This document shows positions 35,553 through 44,737 of a DNA stretch of 64,000 nucleotides, piece after piece (position 1 is the stretch's first letter; each line of letters begins with the position of its first letter). Source of the DNA: Algoriphagus sp. (GTDB lineage Bacteria > Bacteroidota > Bacteroidia > Cytophagales > Cyclobacteriaceae); NCBI RefSeq assembly GCF_024305035.1, contig NZ_JAMWZB010000024.1, positions 1-64,000 on the forward strand. The letters run 5' to 3'. The position numbers and the translations under genes are program-made. Below the pieces are notes generated by a model. That model was given only the letters and a program-made list of their open reading frames with translations, was not told the DNA's origin and made no database searches.

Positions 35553-36143
35553 ATGACAGTAGAAGACGAAATTGACCGAATTCTTGGATTTAGCACCTTA
35601 GGATTATCAAGTCTGGAGTTACTTTTATTTCCAGCTGTGGAGATCTCAGAATCCACCGAAACATCCATAGGCTTTGTTGGTCAAGCCGCAGATTTTATCT
35701 CAGGAGTGAGCCTAGTTTCCCTAACAGGAAGCTTATTGTTACTCTATCATCGAAAAGTGGACATCAACCCGATATTTAAATGGGTATTGATACCGATTTT
35801 GGTTGTTGGTCTTGCATTTATTTTGGGAGTAATCGCATTTCAGGGAATAGGCAAAGCCAACTTAAAGAAAGGCTTTGAAATCGGAAAAAAATTTGTGAAA
35901 CCGGTGATTTTCACCTTAGGTGGGATCGCTATTATTCCTATGATGGGTATTTTTCCTCAACAGCTAGTAAATGCCTCTTGGATTGGGAAAATAATCCAAT
36001 ACATTCCTGCTTTCTTTAGTATTCCTCCTTTAAATAAAAACCAATTTTACGCAATTGTTATTTTGGTCAAAGCCGGAGGCATGATCACCTCCATCGGAGG
36101 GCAAGTCATTGAGTTAGCTCAGCCCAAGAAGCTGGAGAGATAA
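35553..36143 (+). CDS. Small multi-spanning membrane protein of the TULIP operon
   Basis: 196 residues with about four or five hydrophobic segments (near 15-30, 50-66, 75-98, 112-130 and 160-180) and an acidic N-terminus MTVEDEIDRILGF. No family recognised. It starts 6 nt after the 900-aa gene and is the last of the operon. It may anchor the partners to the inner membrane or protect the producer; both are guesses from position. Confidence 0.55.
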   Translation: MTVEDEIDRILGFSTLGLSSLELLLFPAVEISESTETSIGFVGQAADFISGVSLVSLTGSLLLLYHRKVDINPIFKWVLIPILVVGLAFILGVIAFQGIGKANLKKGFEIGKKFVKPVIFTLGGIAIIPMMGIFPQQLVNASWIGKIIQYIPAFFSIPPLNKNQFYAIVILVKAGGMITSIGGQVIELAQPKKLER

Positions 36144-36188
36144 AGAATTTAACGTTTACCCAAGGAAACGTTTATCCCTGAATTCTTT
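36142..36188. terminator. Possible terminator of the TULIP operon
   Basis: Nested inverted repeats start inside the stop codon: outer aaagaatt (36142-36149) / aattcttt (36181-36188) and inner aacgttt (36151-36157) / aaacgtt (36166-36172). GC-poor and without a long T-run, so only a moderate candidate. Confidence 0.45.
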
Positions 36189-36344
36189 AAGTCTGCTGAA
36201 TTCGCAAACCATTTGCACTGAATAGACTAAAAAGAATTTAGGGGTAAATTTTTATTCTCATTCCACCCCTTTTAGTTTGGCAACTCCAATACGGTAGTAG
36301 GACTTCGATTCTGAACTCATCTCCATCGGTGAATTAAATTTGAA

Positions 36345-36734
36345 TCAAACAACCCTTCCTCTGGTTGATTTTCGGAAATAGACATAAGAAACTATACCCA
36401 GCCCTATGGGAACCAACAACACTAGCATCTGAGGATCAAATCCAGCTGCAGCAATCCCACTGTAAATCGCTCCTGTCAAATTAAACGTAAACCCTGCGTA
36501 GGCCCATTCTTTGAGCCGGGGAAACCGGGGATAAAGAAGTGCCATAACCCCAAGAATCTTTGCAATTCCCAGAAAGGGCAGTAAATAGAGAGGATATCCA
36601 AGCGACTCAAAAACAGTCACCCATTCTTGGGCCTTTAAAATATTTGGAATAGCCGAAGTAAGCATAAAAAGACTGAATAATCCGGTACAAACCCAATAAA
36701 TAATTCGGTCCCGTTTTGAAGGTAATTTTTGCAT
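36345..36734 (-). CDS. DoxX-like family membrane protein
   Basis: 129 residues, four hydrophobic segments. RIIYWVCTGLFSLFMLTSAIPNIL, LGYPLYLLPFLGIAKILGVMALL and EWAYAGFTFNLTGAIYS give the DoxX_2-type pattern common in Bacteroidota. Function unknown; family members sit in stress and redox contexts. Single gene with about 200 nt on the 3' side and 360 nt on the 5' side free of genes. Confidence 0.8.
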   Translation of the reverse strand: MQKLPSKRDRIIYWVCTGLFSLFMLTSAIPNILKAQEWVTVFESLGYPLYLLPFLGIAKILGVMALLYPRFPRLKEWAYAGFTFNLTGAIYSGIAAAGFDPQMLVLLVPIGLGIVSYVYFRKSTRGRVV

Positions 36735-37094
36735 AATGCTGGGGTTTAGAGAAATAAGTTTATTTTATAAATTTAGTAAACAAGGTATTCCCATGCCATT
36801 GAATCGTTTATGAAACTCTACTTTTATTTTTGATACTCTCCATCGGAAAGACTTCCAAGTAAAACAGCAAGCCCCCAGAAAGTCAAGTGGCTTATTCCTT
36901 CCCTAGTCCATCTTTTTTTGAATCATTTGTGAATAAGAAGGATCTGCTCTCCCTAGTTCCACCTAAAGCTTTCTAACCTTTACTGGTTATTTCTTCTCTA
37001 CCTTTCCCACCCTGACCAGCTATGAATTTTTCCAGTAAGTTTTGCAAGACATCGAATCACTAGTGAAGGAAATAAGCTTTAGATATTCATGAGG
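36735..37094. other. Intergenic region
   Basis: About 360 bp with no ORF, repeat or hairpin of note. Confidence 0.4.
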
Positions 37095-37472
37095 CTAAAT
37101 TTCAATCACATAAGAGGTAATCGACTTTATTTTAGTCCCTTTGGCGTCCTGAAACACATAGAAGTCAGAAAAGGCATATCGCTTTCCATTCTGCATTTTA
37201 AGGGTTCCGTTTGCTGCCCCTTGCTTTCCATGAGATAAAATCTGATCAAGGGCTAACTCCATGGCTTTTTCTCCTTGCATTTTTTTTACTTCTTCGGCAA
37301 AATTTTCCTTTCCTTTAATTTTCTTTTTTCCAATACTAGTCCACACGATTTGATCGGTTACGCTGTCAATAATGAACCCAACCTCACTGCCAGCAAAAGC
37401 AATCGTAAATTGTTTGATTAATTCCATTTTCGGGGAATTGCCACAATTTGGACTTGAGGTAATTTTTATCAT
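37095..37472 (-). CDS. NTF2-like (SnoaL-type) small protein
   Basis: 125 residues. KITSSPNCGNSPKMELIKQFTIAFA, then DSVTDQIVWTSIGKKKIKGKENF and KRYAFSDFYVF, is the small cystatin-like alpha+beta barrel of the nuclear transport factor 2 family. Such proteins bind small ligands or act as isomerases; no catalytic pair can be assigned here. Stands alone. Confidence 0.75.
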   Translation of the reverse strand: MIKITSSPNCGNSPKMELIKQFTIAFAGSEVGFIIDSVTDQIVWTSIGKKKIKGKENFAEEVKKMQGEKAMELALDQILSHGKQGAANGTLKMQNGKRYAFSDFYVFQDAKGTKIKSITSYVIEI

Positions 37473-37768
37473 TTGGCAAAGATTTTAGGTAAAATTCAGT
37501 TCAATTTCTTATCCGATTTTAAAAGATATACTCAGGTTTACTTCTTTTCAGGCAGGTTAAAGGACTCTTGCTTTACTTCCAGGTTCAGGATCATCTATTC
37601 TCCCACTTGCTTAAGGGAATCAACATCGCAATTTTGATTACCGCTTCAGGATTTCACTTCATATCATTCTGGTTCCATGTTTTAGATTTTCTCTTAGCGA
37701 GTTTGTCGGATATTGCTCTGAGCTAATAAATAAATTCGGGATATCAAGTTTTAAGAAGGCAGGTTGGC

Positions 37769-38221
37769 TCAAACCCTGAATTGCCTAAGATGATGATCGG
37801 TATGCTTGTAAACTAAAATCCCAATTTGTTCTTCGCTCATTTTGCCCAAAAAATCATGAACGAATTCAGGATTACTGTAATGGGCATATTCTTCAATCAA
37901 ACAAATCCATTTTTCAATTTCCGAGGGTAAATCTCCCCACTCTTTTTTTACTTTAAATTGCTCGGAAGTAGGGATGTTTTTATCCAGGGGTTTTTCATCC
38001 TTGATCATCCTCTGTAAGGCAAATTTACCAAAAATCTTACCCATTAAGGTTTGTCTATATACCTGGCCTGCTGTACCAAGTATCCAGGCATTCCAATAGG
38101 TATTATGCTTGACCATTTGGTACACATTCATTTTTCCCCATTCAGGCTTCATTTCAGCTTTAAGTAAACTAATTCTCCCGATTAGCTCCTTTCTGGTATC
38201 TGGATTAAATATTGTCTGCAT
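37769..38221 (-). CDS. DUF1569 (DinB-superfamily) protein
   Basis: 150 residues. GKMNVYQMVKHNTYWNAWILG near the N-terminus and YKHTDHHLRQF at the end hold the His residues of the four-helix DinB-like metal-binding bundle (DUF1569). The role is unknown; the superfamily includes thiol-dependent transferases. Start ATG at 38221. Confidence 0.8.
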   Translation of the reverse strand: MQTIFNPDTRKELIGRISLLKAEMKPEWGKMNVYQMVKHNTYWNAWILGTAGQVYRQTLMGKIFGKFALQRMIKDEKPLDKNIPTSEQFKVKKEWGDLPSEIEKWICLIEEYAHYSNPEFVHDFLGKMSEEQIGILVYKHTDHHLRQFRV

Positions 38222-38495
38222 AGTTTAAATCAATTGAATCTATCGTGTAGCTCCCCTGAGGATTCTGCGTTCTGGAAATAAACCTTCTTATCCCTTCGGG
38301 ATTTGAACATCTCAAGTCGTTGACCTATTCAAAGGTCGGAATAAACCAAGTGACAATTCCGGTGCATTTGCGGCTTATATACAGGTATATTCTGCCAATA
38401 AAAAGCAAAGGCTTTGGCAAATAGGAATGCTTTAGATCGAAAATTGACCTGTTCAACAGAAAACCTTACCTTGACAGAAGCCTAGTATTTTTATC

Positions 38496-39464
38496 ATGAA
38501 ACACATTTCTATTATCGTTCCTGAAGGGGACAGTAGCCTGAGCAATCTAGAAGCCACCTTTAAGATGTTCCACATGGCAAATGATCAGTTTGTGCAAATG
38601 GGTAAATCCATTAGGTTTGAGGTCCATCTGGTCGGCATTTCCCAACAGACAAAAGTCAGCAATGGCTTATTCCGTGTTACCCCAACTAAAACCATCCACG
38701 AAATTACCCAAACAGACCTGATCATCATTCCGGCGATTCATGGGGACACCGATCAAATCCTGAAGTCCAATGCAGCTTTTATCCCTTGGATGATTTCCCA
38801 TTACCATCAAGGGGCGGAATTGGCCAGCTTGTGTATCGGTGCTTTTCTGCTCGCAAAAACAGGCTTATTGAACGGTAAGCAATGTGCCACCCATTGGCTC
38901 ATGGCAACAAAATTCAGAGAAATGTACCCGGAGGTAACTTTGGTAGATGATAAAATTATGACAGACCATCAGGGCTTGTATACCAGCGGAGGCGCCTATT
39001 CCTCCCTAAACCTCAACTTATACCTAATCGAGAAATACGCAGGCCGGTCCATGTCTATTTTGCACTCCAAAATCTTTCAGATCGATATCAACCGACAGAG
39101 CCAATCTCCATTTATCATATTTCAGGGTCAAAAGAATCATCAGGATAAGGAAGTCCTGTACGTTCAGGAGTATTTGGAAACTAATTTTGCCCAAAAACTC
39201 ACCGTCGACCAGTTGGCCGAGATTGCAGCCACAAGTCGAAGGAGTTTTGAGCGCCGGTTTAAACAAGCCACAAAGAACACTGCATTGGAGTATATTCAAC
39301 GCATTCGCATTGAGGCTGCCAAGCGAAATTTTGAAACCAATGACCAAAATGTCAGTGAAGTGATGTTTGCTGTGGGCTACAGCGATCCCAAAACCTTCCG
39401 GTCAGTATTTAAGCGGATTACGGGCCTAACTCCGATAGAATACCGAAACCGGTATCATAGCTAA
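38496..39464 (+). CDS. GlxA-type AraC family regulator with DJ-1/PfpI domain
   Basis: 322 residues. Residues about 1-190 form a DJ-1/PfpI domain with the nucleophile-elbow Cys in LASLCIGAFLLA and the following NGKQCATHW. Residues about 215-320 form an AraC DNA-binding domain with two helix-turn-helices (TVDQLAEIAATSRRSFERRF; EVMFAVGYSDPKTFRSVFKRITG). Members sense small molecules through the N-terminal domain and activate catabolic or stress genes. Its target may be the divergent DUF1569 gene or the AhpD/AHSA1 genes downstream. Confidence 0.9.
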   Translation: MKHISIIVPEGDSSLSNLEATFKMFHMANDQFVQMGKSIRFEVHLVGISQQTKVSNGLFRVTPTKTIHEITQTDLIIIPAIHGDTDQILKSNAAFIPWMISHYHQGAELASLCIGAFLLAKTGLLNGKQCATHWLMATKFREMYPEVTLVDDKIMTDHQGLYTSGGAYSSLNLNLYLIEKYAGRSMSILHSKIFQIDINRQSQSPFIIFQGQKNHQDKEVLYVQEYLETNFAQKLTVDQLAEIAATSRRSFERRFKQATKNTALEYIQRIRIEAAKRNFETNDQNVSEVMFAVGYSDPKTFRSVFKRITGLTPIEYRNRYHS

Positions 39465-39498
39465 AGACGAGCCCAAATTCTCCCCCCCTTCAATCTCC

Positions 39499-39951
39499 CT
39501 AATTATCTCCACTCGGGAAAAAACCCATGTTGGTAGAAACGGCGATCCTATTCCAACTATTGATGACCGCTATCTCCAGGATGAGCTGGGCAATTTCCCG
39601 GTCTGAAAATGCTTCTTTGGCCTCTTGATAGGTTTTCTCTGTAAGTCCTTGTTTTGCTATCAGCGTAATTTCTTCTGTCATTTGAAGTACCACCCGTTCC
39701 AAGGGACTGTAAAGTGAGGATTCCCTCCAGGCACTTAAGGTAAAAATCCTAAGCTGGCTTTCGCCCTGCTTCAAAGCTTCGCTGGTATGCATTTTAATGC
39801 AATAAGCACAACCATTGATCTGGGAAGCTCGAATTTTAATCAAACTTTTCAATTTTAGAGGAATTGGAGAGGCTTTCAAGAGTTTCTCCAGACCAATCAT
39901 GGCTTGGTATGCATCTGGCTCAAGGCCTTGAATGTTTATTCGTTTATCCAT
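39499..39951 (-). CDS. Carboxymuconolactone decarboxylase/AhpD-like protein
   Basis: 150 residues. KIRASQINGCAYCIKMHTSEA contains the CxxC-x3-H motif of the AhpD core, giving peroxidase or thiol-redox activity. PLERVVLQMTEEIT follows as in the family. It starts 8 nt after the AHSA1-VOC gene stop and is the third gene of an ArsR-led operon. Confidence 0.9.
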   Translation of the reverse strand: MDKRINIQGLEPDAYQAMIGLEKLLKASPIPLKLKSLIKIRASQINGCAYCIKMHTSEALKQGESQLRIFTLSAWRESSLYSPLERVVLQMTEEITLIAKQGLTEKTYQEAKEAFSDREIAQLILEIAVINSWNRIAVSTNMGFFPSGDN

Positions 39952-39959
39952 AGCGCTTT

Positions 39960-40922
39960 TTATTTTTTCTGGTAATGAATCATCCAGTTGATGCCATACT
40001 TATCTTGAAAGCTGCCGAAATAGGCCCCCCAAAACATATCCTGAATCGGCATTTCAATTTTTCCACCCGATGAAAGTTCATCAAAAAGGCGCTTGGCTTC
40101 CTCCCTGGAATCCGGTTCCAAATTGATGTGCATGTTATTGCCCGTATTTACGGTCATCCCAAATTCCTTAGGAGCATCGGTACCCATGAGGACATGGCCT
40201 CCCAGAATCGGCAATTCCACATGAAGGACTAGCTGCTTTACAGATTCCGACATAGGGGGTTGACCGGGTTCGGCCGGAACTTCCTCAAAGCGCCGAATAC
40301 CATTGGTAAAATCAGATTGAAAAACCTCCTTATAAAAGGTAAATGCTTCTTCGGTATTGCCCGGAAAGTTCAAGTAGGTAGACACTTGAGGCAGTTGGTT
40401 TGTTTTGTTTTGCTTTCTGAGAAAAAACTGTGCGGCAATGTATTGATCTAGGTTTTCAAGGCCTGCGGTAAAGCCTTCCTTAAAGCCCATGGCAATAATT
40501 TTTTCCAGATCTTCCAAGGTATCAAAAGTCAGCAGGATATCAACCTGGGTTTCATCCCCCAAATCCTTAAACGTATTCTCCCATTTATTTTTGGGAAGAG
40601 AAGGATTGAAGTTTCCTTCCTGGTCACAAAAGCCGTCTAGTGCAGAAAAGAACTTCTCAGGACTGATCCTAAGATAGTCCACCCTTGACCAATGTTTTTC
40701 ATCATCAGGACCTATCATTGCATAGATCCAGCTACCTCCTTCCCTAAAGTCCATGGATTTGGTTTTGGCTACCCAGGGTTTGGGGGCCCACCATCGGTCG
40801 AGAATATCCGATTCTGTCCAAGCTGCCCAGACCAATTCGGTTGGGGCCTGAAAAGTGCGCTCCACTTTAATTTGATTGTTGGATTTGTCCACTTCAAAGT
40901 TGAATAAAATAGCCTTCTTCAT
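39960..40922 (-). CDS. AHSA1 (SRPBCC) and VOC domain fusion protein
   Basis: 320 residues. The N-terminal half (about 14-165) is AHSA1-like: [39 protein letters not shown] and [13 protein letters not shown]. The C-terminal half (about 178-320) is a PhnB-like VOC domain: [55 protein letters not shown] and [20 protein letters not shown]. Both domains usually exist as single proteins, so this is a gene fusion. The start overlaps the ArsR stop by 4 nt. Substrate unknown; the context suggests response to a small hydrophobic compound. Confidence 0.88.
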   Translation of the reverse strand: MKKAILFNFEVDKSNNQIKVERTFQAPTELVWAAWTESDILDRWWAPKPWVAKTKSMDFREGGSWIYAMIGPDDEKHWSRVDYLRISPEKFFSALDGFCDQEGNFNPSLPKNKWENTFKDLGDETQVDILLTFDTLEDLEKIIAMGFKEGFTAGLENLDQYIAAQFFLRKQNKTNQLPQVSTYLNFPGNTEEAFTFYKEVFQSDFTNGIRRFEEVPAEPGQPPMSESVKQLVLHVELPILGGHVLMGTDAPKEFGMTVNTGNNMHINLEPDSREEAKRLFDELSSGGKIEMPIQDMFWGAYFGSFQDKYGINWMIHYQKK

Positions 40923-41245
40923 TTTCTGTTGAGTTTAAGTTGTTCTAATACATCGTCTAATTGATCGAACCGCTGGGTCAATAGCTGTTTAAATTGCTCC
41001 AGCCAACGCTCTATTTCCTTTAGTTTATCGGCATTTAAATGATAGTAGATCTCCCTCCCTTTCTGTTCTTGTCTTACGATTTCACATTCGGTGAGGATCT
41101 GAAGATGTTTTGAAATAGCCTGGCGACTCGAATTAAAGTGCTCCGTCAGCGCATTTGGAGTCAATGCACCTAGAGTCAAAAGCATAATGATTGCTCTTCT
41201 ACTCGGATCAGCAATCGCTTGAAACACATCCCTTCTGATTTTCAT
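40919..41245 (-). CDS. ArsR/SmtB-type winged-helix repressor
   Basis: 108 residues. [20 protein letters not shown] opens the domain, [19 protein letters not shown] is the recognition helix, and [20 protein letters not shown] is the wing and dimer helix. No Cys-based metal site, so it belongs to the metal-independent branch commonly paired with AHSA1 genes. It probably represses its own operon through the palindromes at 41257-41298. Confidence 0.9.
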   Translation of the reverse strand: MKIRRDVFQAIADPSRRAIIMLLTLGALTPNALTEHFNSSRQAISKHLQILTECEIVRQEQKGREIYYHLNADKLKEIERWLEQFKQLLTQRFDQLDDVLEQLKLNRK

Positions 41246-41256
41246 TGATTTTATAT

Positions 41257-41298
41257 GCTACTAAGTGGTTGCTAATATATATGCAATTATTTAATTGC
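41257..41298 (-). promoter_or_regulatory. Paired operator-like 16-mers upstream of arsR-type gene
   Basis: gcaattatttaattgc (41283-41298) is a near-perfect palindrome (7-bp arms), and gctactaagtggttgc (41257-41272) shares the GC-n-A-n-TA ... TTGC pattern. They lie 12 to 53 nt upstream of the ArsR-family start, where an autorepressor would bind. Confidence 0.45.
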
Positions 41299-41305
41299 GC
41301 AAATT

Positions 41306-41332
41306 TCACTTTTGGATTTATTCCAAAAGTGA
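41306..41332. repeat. 11-bp stem inverted repeat
   Basis: Perfect arms tcacttttgga / tccaaaagtga around tttat, just upstream of the ArsR-type operators. May be an additional operator or a small hairpin. Confidence 0.6.
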
Positions 41333-41635
41333 CAAAAACTGAAACTTGCCGGAATCTGTTTTGGCTTCCACATTTTTTTAAATCAAAAAATAAGCGGCAT
41401 TACAACCATCAGCTCGATTTTCAAAAATCAACTTGCCAAAGATGGAACAGGTAGCGAGACTACCCTATCCATCTTGATGGTTAATCTTTTCAAGCCGTTT
41501 GCTAAAAAATTCCAGGCTTTCGGTGATTCCTTTCCGAATTCTGGAATGAAAACCAGACCCGTTCAATTCTACCTACTTCAAAAATTTGAAGAAAAGGTTG
41601 GAAAGAGGATAGAGGCAACTAAACTTGGTAGAAAA

Positions 41636-42625
41636 TCAATCCCGGAGGTTTAGTAAAAACTCCTCCACCTGACTTTTCTCCAAAAATTCCTCGTAATTCT
41701 GAATTTGGAGGATATCCTGTACCGCTCTTTTTTTATCCTGCCCGATTTGATGGAAATAGGCTTTGCAAATCGTATACCCCATCCAATATCCTGCATTTTG
41801 GGGTCTTTGCTCGGATCCCTTTTGCCAGGAATTCCAGATGCTTTTATCTTTATCCGTTTTGAAATCCTCCCAAACTTCCCATTCTCTGCCTTTAAATTCC
41901 CGGTAATCCCCATCGGTTTGTCCGGTGATTAGCTCTGCTATAAATTCAGCAGATCCTTCCCGAATACTTTTCCAGAGCAGGGTGTTTCCTTCAGCCATGT
42001 CATTTTGATTAAAATGAATTAATTCATGGGTGACAGTAACGGGTATATGACCACGATCCAAACTTAATTCAAGCAGCGCCTGATTCCACTCGGTGGTATC
42101 TGATCGGCTGGTCCGGGAAAGGATTTCAGTCCCGATCAACAGACCCGATTTAGAAATGGTCCCATTGGATTGAAATTTCCCAATCAGAAAATAAACCTTC
42201 GGATAAGTGGCTTTTGGATAAAGCTGTTGAAAGGCGACCAAATGATCGGCCACCTGAAGGGACAGGTCCTCGAGATGGATCACATCTGCTCTAATGGACT
42301 GGTAAAATCCCTGATAGTTGATCACAAAGTCTGCGAATTTTTCTTTGGACCGTATTTTAAGCTTATAGAAGTCTTTTAATCCCTTTGACCCTTTTTGGAA
42401 ATAATATCGATTGAATATCTTTTTAGCATTTTCCGGCTGCTCCCTTGCCAAATCAAACGCCTGGTAAAATCGATCAATATCTGAAGTTACCCACCCGGAT
42501 TGTCTCCATTCAACGGGACTTTTGATGGGAGCTTGAACCAAGGCACAGGAACTAAAAGTCAAACAAATCAGAAACTGAAGTAGTCCCGTATTTCCCTTTT
42601 TAAACATGACTTTCTTAATCTTCAA
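41636..42625 (-). CDS. Putative zinc metallopeptidase (DUF2268-like lipoprotein)
   Basis: 329 residues from ATG 42625, or 323 from ATG 42607. A lipoprotein-like N-terminus QFLICLTFSSC ends in a lipidatable Cys. The central VTVTHELIHFNQND carries the HExxH zinc motif, and REGSAEFIAELITG downstream offers a third ligand Glu, as in gluzincin-like DUF2268 peptidases. The end (YWMGYTICKAYF) fits that family. Probably envelope-located. It overlaps the DUF5694 gene by 11 nt, so the two are co-transcribed. Confidence 0.72.
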   Translation of the reverse strand: MKIKKVMFKKGNTGLLQFLICLTFSSCALVQAPIKSPVEWRQSGWVTSDIDRFYQAFDLAREQPENAKKIFNRYYFQKGSKGLKDFYKLKIRSKEKFADFVINYQGFYQSIRADVIHLEDLSLQVADHLVAFQQLYPKATYPKVYFLIGKFQSNGTISKSGLLIGTEILSRTSRSDTTEWNQALLELSLDRGHIPVTVTHELIHFNQNDMAEGNTLLWKSIREGSAEFIAELITGQTDGDYREFKGREWEVWEDFKTDKDKSIWNSWQKGSEQRPQNAGYWMGYTICKAYFHQIGQDKKRAVQDILQIQNYEEFLEKSQVEEFLLNLRD

Positions 42626-43451
42626 CCTCAGGATTTGCCCGTAAATAATTCTTTACTTCCATCAACTCAAATTTGGGGCTTCGCTTAAGCCACATATTGA
42701 AAAAAGCCGTATGGGTTCCTCCCATGAGGATAAAAACACGATCGTCTTTTTCTAAGGGAATTTGATTCAAATTGGAATACATCACCAAATTCCGATGGTA
42801 AAACTTTGCCGCTTCATCGGCTCCCTCCGATTTCCCCGGGCTGGAAATATGAGTCAACAAATCAGCATTGATATTGATCAGCATATCTAAATATCGAGGA
42901 TCATTGGTCATTAGAAGATGATCCCTAACCGACATATTTTGCGGATTATATTCCTTTTCCAAACCCTGTAAAAGCTTCATGTAGTTAAAATAGGTTTCAC
43001 CATCAAGACTGTTTTCCAGTTGATATGCCAGGCTATAATTGTATCCTTGTTGAAAATCAATTCCAAAAATCCGGGAACTGTTCGCCAAGCGTCCCACCTC
43101 AAAGGCTAAAAGTTCAATTTCAGATGGATTTGGGAATTTCATTTTGGGATTTTTGAGATAAGCTGAATAGGAATCCTGCAGCGCCTCATTTTCAGCGGGA
43201 CTACTTTCCACCAAAATAACCGTTGGTTTGAATTCAGCGATTGCTTTGGCAATTTGATGTACTTGGCGAACATTTTCTGAGTCATGTTCATCAAAGTCCG
43301 TCGTATTTGCATCCGGTGAATAACCCATATGAAAGGTCCCTATATTTAATACCGGAATGGTCTCCTTAAATTTCAGAGATATCTCTGAATCTTGAGCTTG
43401 AAGCAAGACGGTATCGAGTAAAAGGATCACTAAAATCAGTAGTTTTTTCAT
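42615..43451 (-). CDS. DUF5694 family exported protein
   Basis: 278 residues from ATG 43451 (MKKLLILVILLLDTVLLQAQ signal peptide); the open frame extends upstream but the extra sequence is not protein-like. VLNIGTFHMGYSPD, AIAEFKPTVILVESSP, GIDFQQGYNY and FILMGGTHTAFF give the DUF5694 pattern, distantly like TraB/PrgY proteins with conserved His and Glu. Function unknown. First gene of a two-gene operon with the metallopeptidase; divergent from the LytS kinase. Confidence 0.78.
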   Translation of the reverse strand: MKKLLILVILLLDTVLLQAQDSEISLKFKETIPVLNIGTFHMGYSPDANTTDFDEHDSENVRQVHQIAKAIAEFKPTVILVESSPAENEALQDSYSAYLKNPKMKFPNPSEIELLAFEVGRLANSSRIFGIDFQQGYNYSLAYQLENSLDGETYFNYMKLLQGLEKEYNPQNMSVRDHLLMTNDPRYLDMLININADLLTHISSPGKSEGADEAAKFYHRNLVMYSNLNQIPLEKDDRVFILMGGTHTAFFNMWLKRSPKFELMEVKNYLRANPEVED

Positions 43452-43681
43452 TGAAGTGGAAGTTAAAATCAACTCAAACTTGGGTGAAAATAGAACCGGA
43501 ATGAAATTTTTTCGATGAACCCCCGCTGTTTTTCGACAAACCCTGAGTCTTCCCAAATTTGATCCCCTAAATTCAACATTCGATTCACGACCCAAAACAA
43601 GACTCCTTGGATGCGGAGACCGAAAAAAAAAGTGAAACCCCAGTTTGAAAAAAAGTGATCCGGGGTTAATCCGAAAACCCA

Positions 43682-44737
43682 ATGTCGATCATGTCTAGTT
43701 TTACAAAAAAATCAGCATGGAGCAGAAAGGCAGAAATAGGATACCATTTCCTTTTCTGGATTCTCCTAGCCTATTTTACCTTATTGGATTTCAACGGTTC
43801 AAATCCCTTCAGTTTTTCAATCCCAAGACTCGATGCCCTTACCCTGTTTTGGACTGCCGTCCTCGTTATCAGCTTTTACTTCAACTATTTACTGGTCTTG
43901 CCTTGGGTATTCCAGCAATTCAACTGGAAAAGAGTATTTATTGGACTACTTGTTTTTTACTTGTTTTTTGTCGGAATCAGGTATTCGTTTGAGGAGGTTT
44001 TGATGCCCTTCTTCTTTGGAATCAGCAATTATTTTGAAGGAACTCCACTGTTCTATTACCTATCGGACAACCTCTACTTTTTTACCTTCCCCCTGATTCC
44101 CAGCACTATTTTTTGGCTGATTGTTTTTTCTATTCGACTGTTGGAAAAACAAGCCGTTCTGGCCGAAGAGAAAAGATCAATAGAGGGAAAATTTCTAAAA
44201 TCCCAGCTAAATCCTCATTTTCTATTCAACAGCTTAAATACCCTGTATGCCATGGTAACCATAAATTCAGACAAAGCCCTGCCCGCTATTGAAACGCTGA
44301 GTAATATGATGAAATACACCACCTATGAAGCCCAAAAGGATTACATCAAAATCCAGGATGAAATTGATTATTTCCGCTCGTTTATAGCCTTGGAAAAGCT
44401 CCGGCAGCACGATGAAGTTTTTATCCAACTCGAGCTAAAAACTGAAAAAGAGGACCAGTTAATCCCTCCATTGATTCTTTCCCCTTTGGTAGAAAACGCA
44501 TTAAAACATGGACGGTCTGATCAGAACAATCCCATAAAAATCAAGCTGAATTGTCAATTCGATCGGCTTTCATTTGAAGTAACAAACAAGGTGGGAGAAA
44601 AACGAAAAGATCAGCAGGGAGGAATCGGTCTGGAAAATCTGGAAAAAAGATTGGAAATTTATTATCCGGGCAACTACAGTTTTGATTTGGAAAGGCAACC
44701 GGATTATTTTAAAGCAAAACTTGATATTCGTTTCTAA
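43682..44737 (+). CDS. LytS-type sensor histidine kinase
   Basis: 351 residues (ATG 43691 is an alternative start). Four hydrophobic segments in the first 150 residues, then His_kinase domain QLNPHFLFNSLNTLYAM with the phosphoacceptor His, and an ATPase with LILSPLVENALKHG (N-box) and GGIGLENLEKRLEIYY (G-box). No periplasmic sensor domain. Its stop overlaps the regulator start by one base (TAATG), a coupled two-component pair. Confidence 0.92.
   Translation: MSIMSSFTKKSAWSRKAEIGYHFLFWILLAYFTLLDFNGSNPFSFSIPRLDALTLFWTAVLVISFYFNYLLVLPWVFQQFNWKRVFIGLLVFYLFFVGIRYSFEEVLMPFFFGISNYFEGTPLFYYLSDNLYFFTFPLIPSTIFWLIVFSIRLLEKQAVLAEEKRSIEGKFLKSQLNPHFLFNSLNTLYAMVTINSDKALPAIETLSNMMKYTTYEAQKDYIKIQDEIDYFRSFIALEKLRQHDEVFIQLELKTEKEDQLIPPLILSPLVENALKHGRSDQNNPIKIKLNCQFDRLSFEVTNKVGEKRKDQQGGIGLENLEKRLEIYYPGNYSFDLERQPDYFKAKLDIRF

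Larger units (their letters stand above)
41246..41635. other. Intergenic region upstream of the arsR-type operon
   Basis: About 390 bp holding the operator-like palindromes (41257-41298) and the inverted repeat (41306-41332). The remaining 300 bp show no gene. Confidence 0.45.
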
